A stretch of 15,300 bases of DNA. It comes from UM-FILTER-36-13 sp964394835. Its GTDB lineage: Bacteria > Patescibacteriota > Patescibacteriia > UBA1558 > GWA2-36-10. A program made the position numbers and the translations under genes. Numbering within the stretch: the first letter of the stretch is position 1; each line of letters starts with the position of its first letter. The notes beneath the pieces were generated by a model. The model did not search any database. It was not told the origin of the DNA and was given only the letters and a program-made list of their open reading frames with translations. The DNA lies in contig CAYMZA010000012.1 in assembly GCA_964394835.1 (NCBI GenBank), forward strand, positions 1 through 15,300. Direction: 5' to 3'. Shown here piece by piece: positions 1 to 6,908 of the stretch.

Positions 1-605
1 AATGCTTCTGTGTATCCATTAGCTACCATAGCTAATTCTAATGTTGTGCTACCAAGATGTCTGCAACCTCTTGCTTTAATATGAAAGTTTTCATATATTT
101 GGAAAGCTTTTTTATGATCTTTTATTCCTAATCCATGACAATATGTAATATATGAAACTTTTATTTTTTTAATATTAGAAACTTTTATTTTTTTATTATT
201 TTTATATGCTCCTTTATTTTTTACAGCATAGTACATTTCATCTATCATTGGTGCATATACTATACCCATAACTATTTCATTTTTATGTAATAATGCTATA
301 GATGTTGTAAAAAGAGGATTATGAACGGTAAAATTATTAGTACCATCTAGTGGATCTATAATCCAAGAGTATTCACTGTTTTTCTTTTTTAAACCGCTTT
401 CTTCAGAAAGGATATTATATTTAGGAAAAACTTTTTTAATTTGTTTAAATATTATTTGTTCTGCTTTTTTATCACACCAAGTTACCGTTTCATTATGTTT
501 TTTCTTCCTCTCATTTCCTCTTTTCCAAAGATTAAACTCTTTCTTTAAAAATTTACCAGCTTCCTTCGCTGCTCTTTTACTTATTAACAGTTCTTTATTG
601 TACAT
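1..605 (-). CDS. Inositol monophosphatase family protein (3' end outside window)
   Basis: This is a Mg2+-dependent sugar/inositol phosphate phosphatase of the IMPase (SuhB/CysQ/FBPase-IV) fold, presumably cytoplasmic. The 201 codons visible start at ATG 605-603. They contain the first metal-binding motif, SEES at residues 67-70, and the signature WIIDPLDGTNNF at 81-92, where D84 and D87 are metal ligands. The conserved GSTTLELAMVANGY stretch follows at 185-198. The family's last metal motif (WDxAAG) would come just after the window edge, so the gene continues left. No Shine-Dalgarno precedes the ATG. An AT-rich element, TTTTTTGATATATT, lies 28 nt upstream and probably supplies the promoter -10. 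The substrate cannot be told from sequence: inositol-1-phosphate, fructose-1,6-bisphosphate or PAP are all possible in this family. The family call is firm. Confidence 0.9.
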   Translation of the reverse strand, partial: MYNKELLISKRAAKEAGKFLKKEFNLWKRGNERKKKHNETVTWCDKKAEQIIFKQIKKVFPKYNILSEESGLKKKNSEYSWIIDPLDGTNNFTVHNPLFTTSIALLHKNEIVMGIVYAPMIDEMYYAVKNKGAYKNNKKIKVSNIKKIKVSYITYCHGLGIKDHKKAFQIYENFHIKARGCRHLGSTTLELAMVANGYTEA

Positions 606-633
606 AGGTTAGTTTAAATTAAATAATGTATTA

Positions 634-647
634 AATATATCAAAAAA
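634..647 (-). promoter_or_regulatory. TTTTTTGATATAWT element upstream of the IMPase-family gene
   Basis: On the minus strand this reads TTTTTTGATATATT. Its T run is the U-tract of the hairpin at 644-668, and its TATATT could be the -10 of a promoter for the gene starting at 605, 28 nt on. The same 14-mer (W = A or T) occurs at 2231-2244, 2900-2913 and 9487-9500, each time just before a minus-strand start codon. No matching -35 is evident. Confidence 0.45.
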
Positions 648-668
648 GCTTGTTTAATACCAGCTTTT
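642..668 (-). terminator. Intrinsic terminator after the deoxyribosyltransferase-like gene
   Basis: On the minus strand, AAAAGCT (668-662) pairs with AGCTTTT (650-644), with one mismatch allowing a further pair, and is followed by six T. It begins 2 nt after the stop codon of the gene ending at 670. Confidence 0.7.
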
Positions 669-669
669 A

Positions 670-1076
670 TTATTTCTTATTCCATTTATCGTACAAAAGA
701 TTAAGTGGGTTAACTATATCTTTAATATTATTATATTCAATTACCATGTCAGAAATACCTTTTGTTGTATCTTTTATTTTTATTCCTTTTTTCATTATAG
801 TGATAATTTTTTTATCATAAGCAAATGCAATACCTGCTTCAATAGCCCTACCTATTGGCTTATTAGTCATATCAATTAAAAGTATGTCACATTTTTTTAT
901 TTCTTTTCTTGCTTTTCGTATTATTTTTTTGGGTCATTAAATGTTTTTTGATAATTTTCAATATCTCTGATAAAAGAAAAGTCTTGAAAACCACCTTCTT
1001 TTACTAGACAACAAAGACATTCTATTTCTTCTTTATTTTTACCATTTTTAAATGTTGATGTTATAAAAACCTTCAT
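670..1076 (-). pseudogene. Nucleoside 2-deoxyribosyltransferase-like protein, -1 frameshift at an A7 run
   Basis: Two overlapping minus-strand frames join into one protein of about 135 residues. Frame one starts at ATG 1076 (MKVFITSTFK...) and stops at TAA after FNDPKK. The second frame continues IIRKARKEIKKCDILLIDMT, then PIGRAIEAGIAFAYDKKIITI, to the stop at 670. The combination fits the small Rossmann-like nucleoside 2-deoxyribosyltransferase family (PF05014-like): an N-terminal beta strand with KVFITS, the 'cDilLiDmt' strand, and the helix motif 'GrAiEaGiAfA' carrying the catalytic-type Glu. Such proteins transfer or hydrolyse the deoxyribose of (deoxy)nucleosides or nucleotides. The break lies in a run of seven A (plus-strand T run 924-930), where eight would keep the frame. 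The run reads A_AAA_AAA directly followed by TAA, a canonical -1 slippery heptamer, so slippage or a sequence error are alternatives to true loss. The gene starts 10 nt after the ATP-grasp remnant, probably one transcript. Confidence 0.7.
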
Positions 1077-1085
1077 ATATTTTAT

Positions 1086-1863
1086 TTAGTTATTATTTAA
1101 TTTATTTAAAACTATATCCCATGTTATTTTTGCAACAGGTTCTGGTTTCCCGTGGGAAGGATATTGGTGTATATCTATATATGGAAGGCTATTAGCTTCT
1201 ATTATAGCAGTTTCCTGTTCCTTGTAGGATTTACTAATATCAGGACATATAAAACCAATACCTAGTAAATCAGACTTTAATATTTCTGCTGTTTTTAGGA
1301 AAAGTTCTTTATTATCTTTATGAACAAACTCACTACAGTTAATAATATCGCAACCATGTGATAATACAAACTTATTTTGGAGGTATATTTTTTTATCTTT
1401 TGGTAAAATTGTTTTTAAACTAATGTTTTGTTTTTTAAGATTGTTTATTAAAATATTATTGGTTGGTATTACGTGTAAGGTAGTATTCATTTGATTTGTA
1501 TCTCCTCTATGAATGTGTTTGTTTTTTCTTTAATTAATTCTTCTATTGTTGAATAATTGTTGCCTATGATATTTGCTTTATCCTTTTGGCATACAAAAAC
1601 ATTAGTTTTTCCAACAACAGAAGCTCTATATAATTTTCCTTTGATATATTTTTCAATAATAAAAGCATAGGTGCACCCTCAAAGTAATATTTTTTATTAT
1701 TATATGTTAGTTTAAATTCATTTATATATGCACCTAGAAACTTAATGGTTTTAATTGCTAGGTTTCTTTTTTTAGCCTCTGTAAGAAATATTAAACTTTT
1801 ATTATATATAATATCTGGGATATTAAGTATTGGTTTAGATACACCGTTTTCTTCTTTTTTTAG
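1086..1863 (-). pseudogene. Degraded ATP-grasp ligase (cyanophycin-synthetase/glutamate-ligase-like), internal deletion plus frameshifts
   Basis: Three minus-strand frames carry pieces of one ATP-grasp enzyme. An N-terminal piece (from about 1863 to 1670) includes LTEAKKRNLAIKTIKF and EFKLTYNNKKYYFEGAP, like the N-terminal lobe of these ligases. A second frame (1669 to about 1489) reads AFIIEKYIKGKLYRASVVG and then IIGNNYSTIEELI, matching the 'vvEeyikGkdyR' and 'vvGdG..ti.eLi' strands. The third frame, from ATG 1490 overlapping the previous stop as ATGA, gives 134 residues ending with NSLPYIDIHQYPSHGKPEPV, the C-terminal part that follows the metal-binding E..N. The central lobe expected between pieces one and two, over 100 residues, is absent, and no start codon is visible for piece one. 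This is a real deletion, so the gene is almost certainly dead, although the last ORF is open. Piece one overlaps the 3' end of the membrane-protein gene. Confidence 0.6.
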
Positions 1864-2224
1864 CTATCAAACGAATAACTACGATAATAATCACAATTGC
1901 CACAATTATTATAGGCCAAAAAAGCATAGCTGTATAATTTGAACCTGAACTAAATGGCATAAGACAATAAATACTCCAAACGGGCCTACTATCAGTTTTA
2001 ACATTAACTTCAGTATATCCGGCTGGACAAACTGTCTCTCTAGCTAACCCAGTATACCTCCACCCCTCTGGAATAGGATGACTAACACATTCATCACCAC
2101 CCCTGTGTACTGCGCACTCTTTTGATTCATCATTAATTATATATGCTAAAGGCACAGGGCTAGCCAATGACATCAATGGCACCAAGAATAAAAACAGTGA
2201 TAGTATAGCTAATATTTTCTTCAT
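1835..2224 (-). CDS. Small secreted/membrane-anchored protein with four extracytoplasmic cysteines
   Basis: This 129-residue protein has a clear signal peptide (MKKILAILSLFLFLVPLMSLA, probable cleavage after A21). An outer domain of about 78 residues follows, with four cysteines (C37, C46, C66, C87) and a tryptophan-containing core. Next come one strongly hydrophobic helix (about 100-120) and a basic tail, KKRRKRC. That gives a type I single-span topology with the cysteine domain outside, where two disulfides are plausible. I do not recognise the family. The start codon is only 6 nt downstream of a perfect TATAAT on the minus strand (2236-2231), which would make the transcript leaderless or nearly so. 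A terminator lies directly upstream, so the gene is separated from the unit to its right. Its 3' end overlaps the ATP-grasp remnant. Confidence 0.75.
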   Translation of the reverse strand: MKKILAILSLFLFLVPLMSLASPVPLAYIINDESKECAVHRGGDECVSHPIPEGWRYTGLARETVCPAGYTEVNVKTDSRPVWSIYCLMPFSSGSNYTAMLFWPIIIVAIVIIIVVIRLIAKKRRKRCI

Positions 2225-2230
2225 ATAATC

Positions 2231-2244
2231 ATTATATCAAAAAA
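2231..2244 (-). promoter_or_regulatory. TTTTTTGATATAAT element, candidate -10 for a leaderless gene
   Basis: On the minus strand a perfect TATAAT (2236-2231) follows the U-tract of the terminator at 2239-2260. Only 6 nt separate it from the ATG at 2224, so a start site 7 nt after the -10 falls on the start codon itself. This is the second of four copies of the element. Confidence 0.5.
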
Positions 2245-2260
2245 TCGCCTTTTAGGCGAT
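2239..2260 (-). terminator. Intrinsic terminator after the YdeI-like domain
   Basis: A perfect 7-bp stem, ATCGCCT (2260-2254 on the minus strand) with AGGCGAT (2250-2244), has a 3-nt loop and is followed by six T. It lies about 20 nt beyond the TAA at 2281, which suggests the YdeI-like reading frame was once the end of a real transcript. Confidence 0.85.
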
Positions 2261-2280
2261 AGGGAATAGCGGGATCTAGT

Positions 2281-2517
2281 TTACATAAAATTTTTATTGC
2301 CGGCTTTCATTTCCTTATTTACTAGGGAAATTCTCTTTTTTCTAGTTGATGCTAGTTTGCCCCGAAGAATCCAACGATAGATCATTTTCTTTTTCGAAGG
2401 GATTATAGAATCAAAGGTTTGTTTAGCTTGTTTGTTTTGTTCTAGAATTTCTTTCAGATCTTTTGGTATTCTGGGATTTTTGGGGATACCATAGTCATGA
2501 GTTGGTTTTTGTTTTCT
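2281..2517 (-). pseudogene. YdeI/OmdA-type C-terminal domain, no start codon of its own
   Basis: This open stretch of 78 codons follows a TGA and has no ATG before its middle. It contains HDYGIPKNPRIPKDLKEIL, then SIIPSKKKMIYRWILRGK and STRKKRISLVNKEMKAG. This is the OmdA/YdeI C-terminal pattern ('iPxdlkxaLexN..a...F..lspSxrkxyirWIxxAKxxeTRxkRi'), linked in the literature to bacteriocin or stress protection but biochemically undefined. It overlaps the tail of the upstream ORF in the neighbouring frame. A single missing base between about 2485 and 2517 would fuse the two into one protein of about 200 residues ending at 2281. The alternative is the tail end of an older YdeI gene joined by recombination. 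The domain call is good; how it is expressed, if at all, is open. Confidence 0.65.
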
Positions 2518-2873
2518 TCAATTTCTTGAGGAGTCCCACGATATCGTTTTGTATCAGGCGCGATAAATCTAAAAAACCAATGAGGATGTTTGCGAAACAT
2601 TTCAGGAGGATTTTTCATAGTATGTTCATCATATGTTCTTAGTATTGCATCTCCTTTTTGATCAATCTTTGAAATTATTCCTCGCATATCAAAAATCATT
2701 TTGTCATTTTTATCATAGTTTATTTTACCACCATATACACCAACAGTACTTTTATAACCAAGCTTTTCTTCTGTTGGGAGATGAGACTCTTTCATTTTTT
2801 CTTGTATTTTAGAACGTAGTTTATTTATTATCCTACCTTCTTTATTATTTGATATTTGTTCAAGTTTATTCAT
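2454..2873 (-). CDS. Hypothetical protein, probably the N-terminal part of a frameshifted YdeI/OmdA-type protein
   Basis: This ORF of 139 residues starts at ATG 2873. It is lysine- and glutamate-rich at the N-terminus (1-40), followed by a likely beta-rich part with GVYGGKINYDKNDKMIFDMR and GDAILRTYDEH. The aromatic motif MFRKHPHWFFRFIAP comes next. I do not recognise the first 125 residues. The last 20 or so (MVSPKIPEYQKI) look like out-of-frame translation, because the other frame there encodes a recognisable YdeI/OmdA domain (HDYGIPK...) that runs to 2281. The natural protein was therefore probably longer. No Shine-Dalgarno is visible. The element TTTTTTGATATATT lies 26 nt upstream. Confidence 0.6.
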   Translation of the reverse strand: MNKLEQISNNKEGRIINKLRSKIQEKMKESHLPTEEKLGYKSTVGVYGGKINYDKNDKMIFDMRGIISKIDQKGDAILRTYDEHTMKNPPEMFRKHPHWFFRFIAPDTKRYRGTPQEIEENKNQLMTMVSPKIPEYQKI

Positions 2874-2899
2874 ATTATGATATTAAAAACAGTATGTTT

Positions 2900-2913
2900 A
2901 ATATATCAAAAAA
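2900..2913 (-). promoter_or_regulatory. TTTTTTGATATAWT element upstream of the 2873 start
   Basis: On the minus strand this reads TTTTTTGATATATT, 26 nt before the ATG at 2873. The sequence on its far side (2914-2932) is a decayed version of the hairpins found at the other copies: GGT/ACC pairs remain and the outer stem is broken. It probably serves as promoter -10; termination here would be weak. Confidence 0.4.
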
Positions 2914-2972
2914 TTAGGTTAATTACCAGCTTTGTTTTTTTAAGGTTTTCGTTTAGATTATAAGATAAATAC

Positions 2973-3001
2973 TTGATAAAATTATTTAAATGGGTTAGTA
3001 T
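2973..3001 (+). promoter_or_regulatory. Candidate sigma70-type promoter of the plus-strand gene
   Basis: TTGATA (2973-2978; 5 of 6 to the -35 consensus) and TAGTAT (2996-3001; 4 of 6 to the -10 consensus) are separated by exactly 17 bp. A start near 3008 would leave a 5' leader of about 55 nt before the ATG at 3065. Confidence 0.45.
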
Positions 3002-3050
3002 ATAAAATTATTAAACGCACATTAAATTTTTTAAGTATTTATCGTAAACC

Positions 3051-3058
3051 AAAGGAGG
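3051..3058 (+). promoter_or_regulatory. Strong Shine-Dalgarno AAAGGAGG
   Basis: A full anti-16S match lies 6 nt before ATG 3065 and fixes that start. It is the only canonical Shine-Dalgarno in front of a gene in this window; the minus-strand genes have A/T-rich leaders without one. Confidence 0.85.
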
Positions 3059-3064
3059 CTAGCA

Positions 3065-3495
3065 ATGGTACTAAAAAATTCTTCTAATGTTTTTAAGCTT
3101 AGATTTAATTTAGTTTATTTTAATAAGTTGTTTGAAGTCTATCGTTCGCATGTTAATTTTTTTATTAATCAAGAATGTTTTTCAGTAACTGGATTGCCAA
3201 AAGATCAAATACACCTTATTCATTTTAGATTAAATATGAGTACTAGTTTTGCTCTTCAAAATTAGATGATATTAATTTACGCCCCGCTACCTTAAAAGAA
3301 CTTGTAGAGTTTGGTAAACAGTATCCAAAGCTTAAATTTCAATTTCCAATAGTACAACTTAATCCTATTTTCTATAATTCAAATAATTATTCTATAGGTA
3401 TACTTGATCATGATAATGAAAAACCTAAATTATTAATATATTGTGGTTTTGGTGATTGGAGTAAAAATTGTCGTTTTGTAGCCTTGGATAAATAA
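3065..3495 (+). pseudogene. Small hypothetical protein, single-base frameshift near 3250
   Basis: This is the only plus-strand gene in the window. From ATG 3065 the first frame gives 66 residues (MVLKNSSNVFKLRFNLVYFN...) and ends at TAG just after SFALQN. From about 3250 the next frame is open to TAA 3493-3495, reading KLDDINLRPATLKELVEFGK, then QYPKLKFQFPIV and CGFGDWSKNCRFVALDK. One extra T in the CTTC at about 3250 would restore a single protein of about 143 residues. The second half resembles short hypothetical proteins I associate with Patescibacteria (ATLxELxxFGxxYPxLxxxFPI and a C-terminal W-x5-CRF-x-A), but I cannot name a function. It has its own promoter, strong Shine-Dalgarno and terminator and converges on tig. 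Well-kept expression signals around a broken frame suggest recent inactivation or a sequence error. Confidence 0.65.
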
Positions 3496-3532
3496 AACAC
3501 CCCTTGTATTGATTTTAATTAAGGGGTGTTTT
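3494..3532. terminator. Bidirectional terminator between the plus-strand gene and tig
   Basis: AAAACACCCCTT (3494-3505) and AAGGGGTGTTTT (3521-3532) form a perfect 12-bp stem around a 15-nt AT-rich loop. The A and T ends provide a short U-tract in both directions. It overlaps the plus-strand stop codon and lies 25 nt past the tig stop, so it serves both converging units. Confidence 0.9.
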
Positions 3533-3556
3533 AAATACTTATATTTTAATAATAAA

Positions 3557-4837
3557 CTATTTAACAATTTTGTCAGAAATCAGTTTAATTATTTTTTGAT
3601 TAGTAAGCATATGAGATACATGTTGTCTAAATGCAGGTAGTTTTATATTCTTTAATACTTCTTTATTATCTTTATACATTTCTTCTTGTTTTTTGATATC
3701 TTCATCTATTTCTTTATCTTCTACTTTTACCTTTTCTTCTTCTCCTAACTGTTTCATAACTAAAGCAGCCTTTACTCTTTCTGTTGCCTGTTCCTTAAAG
3801 TCTTCTTCTAAGTTTTCTTTAGTTTTTTTAATAGATTTTAAATATCCAGCCATATCCATACCTTGTCTTTGTATACTATATTCAAGTTCATGGATCATTT
3901 TATGAGTTTCATTTTTAATTAAGGTATCTGGTATATCCTCTATTTCTGATACCTTAACAATTGATTCTACTGCTTCTCTTTCTATTCTTTGATTTTCTTT
4001 TTCTTGTTTTTCCTTTTTAATATTATCTTCTAATTGTTTTTTTAATTTATCTAAAGTATCAAAGCCAATAGTTTGAGCAAATTTGTCATCTATTTTAGGT
4101 AATTCTCTTTTAAAAACATTTAATACTTCTACTTTAAATGTAGCTAGTTTATTAGCTAAATTCTTTTGGAAGTATTCTTTCGGAAATTTAAGTTCAAATT
4201 CTTTTTTATCCCCTGCTTTCAATCCCATAATCTCTTCTTCAAACCCAGGAATCATTTTACTTTCACCTATTACAATGGGGTATTTATCATTTTTTCCACC
4301 CTCTATCACTGCTTTATTAATTAATACCTCAAAATTAATTTCTGCTTTATCTCCTTTTTCTACTTTTTTCTTTTCAATAGTTTCTTTAACATTCATTTCT
4401 ACTAATTGAGATATAGTTTTATCTATTTCTTCTTTGTCTACTTTAATATCTTTCTTTTTTACAGAAATACTTTGCCAATCTTCAAGAGTTACTTTAGGTA
4501 AAAGAGAAACTATAGCTTTGTATACTACTGGATTATCTGGGGCTACTTTTTCTACATTAATTTCTGGTTGACCTAGAGTTTGAAGTTTTTCTCTTGTTAC
4601 AGCCTTGTAATATGTATCAGTTATAATATCATTTAAAGCTTCTTGGTAAATAGCCATTTCACCAACATTACTTTTTACTAATTCATAAGGAGCTTTACCT
4701 GGTCTAAAGCCCGGTAACTTTTTACTCTTTGATATTTTTTTAGCAGCATTTTCTAAATGAGTTTTTATTTCTTCTTTTGGTATTTCAATAGTTAATTCTA
4801 CTTTTCCTTTTTCTAGGTTTTTTTTATCAATTTTCAT
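3557..4837 (-). CDS. tig: Trigger factor (ribosome-associated chaperone / prolyl isomerase)
   Basis: Trigger factor binds the ribosome at the tunnel exit and holds nascent chains during folding. This 426-residue protein is the usual length and has all three parts. The N-terminal ribosome-binding domain carries the signature GFRPGKAP at 43-50. A central FKBP-type domain (about 155-245) reads KGDKAEINFE and then KMIPGFEEEIMGLKAGDKKE, with the family's GFE and G..G pattern. The long helical C-terminal cradle (about 250-426) contains the typical IPDTLI stretch and ends in LPAFRQHVSHMLTNQKIIKLI. It starts 6 nt after the hppA stop with no Shine-Dalgarno, so it is translated from a shared nusA-hppA-tig message, and it is followed by the bidirectional terminator. 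No lesion is seen over 1281 bp. Confidence 0.97.
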   Translation of the reverse strand: MKIDKKNLEKGKVELTIEIPKEEIKTHLENAAKKISKSKKLPGFRPGKAPYELVKSNVGEMAIYQEALNDIITDTYYKAVTREKLQTLGQPEINVEKVAPDNPVVYKAIVSLLPKVTLEDWQSISVKKKDIKVDKEEIDKTISQLVEMNVKETIEKKKVEKGDKAEINFEVLINKAVIEGGKNDKYPIVIGESKMIPGFEEEIMGLKAGDKKEFELKFPKEYFQKNLANKLATFKVEVLNVFKRELPKIDDKFAQTIGFDTLDKLKKQLEDNIKKEKQEKENQRIEREAVESIVKVSEIEDIPDTLIKNETHKMIHELEYSIQRQGMDMAGYLKSIKKTKENLEEDFKEQATERVKAALVMKQLGEEEKVKVEDKEIDEDIKKQEEMYKDNKEVLKNIKLPAFRQHVSHMLTNQKIIKLISDKIVK

Positions 4838-4843
4838 AATTTA

Positions 4844-6883
4844 TTATTTAAATAATATAGCGATTAATAATAGTGCGACTACGTTTAAGATTTTAATCAT
4901 TGGGTTTATAGCAGGTCCTGCTGTATCTTTGTATGGATCACCAACTGTATCTCCTGTTACAGCTGCTTTATGAGCTTCAGAGTTTTTACCTCCACAATGC
5001 CCACTTTCAATGTATTTTTTAGCATTATCCCAAGCACCACCACCTGATGTCATTGATATAGCTAGGAATATTCCTGTTACAATACTACCTACTAAAGTTC
5101 CACCTAATACTGTTAAACCATTGTCACCCTTGAATATTAAAAGAATTAACACAGGTACTAATACTGGTATAAGAGCAGGTACAATCATTTGTTTTAATGC
5201 ACCTTTGGTTACAATATCTACAGCAGATGTATAGTCTGGTTTTTCTTCACTAGTCATTATTCCTGGTTTTTCTTTAAATTGTTTTCTAACTTCTTTTACA
5301 ATATATCCGGCAGTTTTACCAACAGATTCCATTGATAAAGCGGAAAAGATATATGGTAATAATCCACCAATGAATAATCCAGCTAACACATAAGGATTTT
5401 CTAAACTAAATATTATATGTTTACCGGCATTAGTTAACTCTTCCGTATATGCGGCAAATAATACTAATGCAGCTAAACCAGCTGAAGTAATAGCATAACC
5501 CTTGGTAACAGCTTTGGTAGTGTTACCAACAGCATCTAGTGGATCAGTAATATTCCTTACCTCTTCTGGCATTTTAGCCATTTCAGCTATACCACCAGCA
5601 TTGTCTGTTATTGGTCCATACGCATCAATAGTTACTATAATACCAGCTAGAGATAACATACTCATTGCAGATATAGCAATACCATATAGTCCAGCAAAGT
5701 GATATGAAACTATAATACCAGCAACAATAACCAGAACAGGCCATACAGTAGATTTCATACTAACAGCTAATCCTTGGATAATATTTGTTCCATGACCAGT
5801 TTCTGAAGCTTTAGCAATAGATTTAACTGGTTTGTACCTAGTAGAAGTATAGTATTCTGTAATCCAAACAATTAAAGCAGTAACTACTAAACCAACTAAG
5901 CTAGCGTAATATATATGAAGATAACTTTCACTAACTAAATCAGACATCATATTTTTAGTTACAAAGAAGAATATTACAGCTGTTAAAACACCAGCTACAA
6001 TTAATCCTTTGTACAATGCTTTCATTATTCCATCATTCTTTTCTATTTTTTCAACACTTTTCTTTTTATCTAAACGGATGAATAATAATCCAACTAGTGA
6101 GGTTATAATAGCTATACCACCTAAAGCAATAGGGTAGAGTATAGCATTATCAAAATCTGTGAAAGTTAAAGAACCTAGAAGCATAGCAGCAACTAAAGTT
6201 ACAGCATATGTTTCAAAAAGATCAGCAGCCATACCAGCGCAGTCACCAACATTATCACCAACATTGTCAGCGATTACAGCTGGGTTACGAGGATCATCTT
6301 CGGGTATTCCTGCTTCTACTTTACCAACTAGATCAGCTCCTACATCAGCAGCTTTAGTAAATATACCTCCTCCTAAACGAGCAAATACAGATATTAGACT
6401 TCCTCCAAATCCTAAACCAATTAAATGAGTTACTGTAAACCCAGGAATTATATATAGTCCAGCTACACCTAGTAAAGCTAAACCAACAACTAACATTCCA
6501 GTAACAGATCCACCCAGAACAGCTAATCTCATAGCAGGCTCTATTCCTTTTCTAGCAGCTTCTGCAGTACGAACATTAGTTCTCACAGAAATATTCATTC
6601 CTATAATACCAGCAGCTGCAGAAAGTACTGCACCAACTAAAAACGCTATAGCTGTTAACCAATCTAAGGCAAAGCCTAAGATTATAAATAAAGCTACAGC
6701 TAAATAAGAGATAGTTTTGTATTGACGAGTAAGATATGCTTTAGCCCCAGTTTGTATAGCGTCAGCAATTTCTTTCATCTTGTCATTACCCCTTGGTTTT
6801 TTTAATATTTTTTTAATTAAGACAATACCAAAGCTAATTGATATTAATGATGCTAAGATAGCAAAAATGATTGTGTTAGACAT
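4844..6883 (-). CDS. hppA: Membrane-bound pyrophosphatase, K+-independent H+-pumping type
   Basis: This enzyme hydrolyses cytoplasmic pyrophosphate and pumps protons across the membrane. It has 679 residues, the normal size, with about 16 hydrophobic segments. Substrate-binding motifs are all present: DVGADLVGK at 180-188, the Asp-rich DNVGDNVGD at 206-214, DAYGPITDNAGGIAEM at 420-435, and GDTVGDPYKDTAGPAINP at 644-661. The subtype can be read from NTTKAVTKGYA: Lys457 and Thr460 sit where K+-independent enzymes have K and T and K+-dependent ones have A and G/A. The lysine replaces the potassium ion, so a K+-independent proton pump is expected. The neighbouring GYAITSAG has T where GYAIGSAG is common. 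The gene starts 25 nt after nusA and is followed 6 nt later by tig. In a fermentative cell with a small genome it would recover biosynthetic pyrophosphate as membrane potential. Confidence 0.97.
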   Translation of the reverse strand: MSNTIIFAILASLISISFGIVLIKKILKKPRGNDKMKEIADAIQTGAKAYLTRQYKTISYLAVALFIILGFALDWLTAIAFLVGAVLSAAAGIIGMNISVRTNVRTAEAARKGIEPAMRLAVLGGSVTGMLVVGLALLGVAGLYIIPGFTVTHLIGLGFGGSLISVFARLGGGIFTKAADVGADLVGKVEAGIPEDDPRNPAVIADNVGDNVGDCAGMAADLFETYAVTLVAAMLLGSLTFTDFDNAILYPIALGGIAIITSLVGLLFIRLDKKKSVEKIEKNDGIMKALYKGLIVAGVLTAVIFFFVTKNMMSDLVSESYLHIYYASLVGLVVTALIVWITEYYTSTRYKPVKSIAKASETGHGTNIIQGLAVSMKSTVWPVLVIVAGIIVSYHFAGLYGIAISAMSMLSLAGIIVTIDAYGPITDNAGGIAEMAKMPEEVRNITDPLDAVGNTTKAVTKGYAITSAGLAALVLFAAYTEELTNAGKHIIFSLENPYVLAGLFIGGLLPYIFSALSMESVGKTAGYIVKEVRKQFKEKPGIMTSEEKPDYTSAVDIVTKGALKQMIVPALIPVLVPVLILLIFKGDNGLTVLGGTLVGSIVTGIFLAISMTSGGGAWDNAKKYIESGHCGGKNSEAHKAAVTGDTVGDPYKDTAGPAINPMIKILNVVALLLIAILFK

Positions 6884-6908
6884 AGTATTTATTTAATTTA
6901 TTATTTAA

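Noticed and set aside
1745..1942. 65-codon plus-strand frame
   Set aside because: It lies antisense to the membrane protein and the ATP-grasp remnant, both of which have recognisable features, and has no ribosome binding site.
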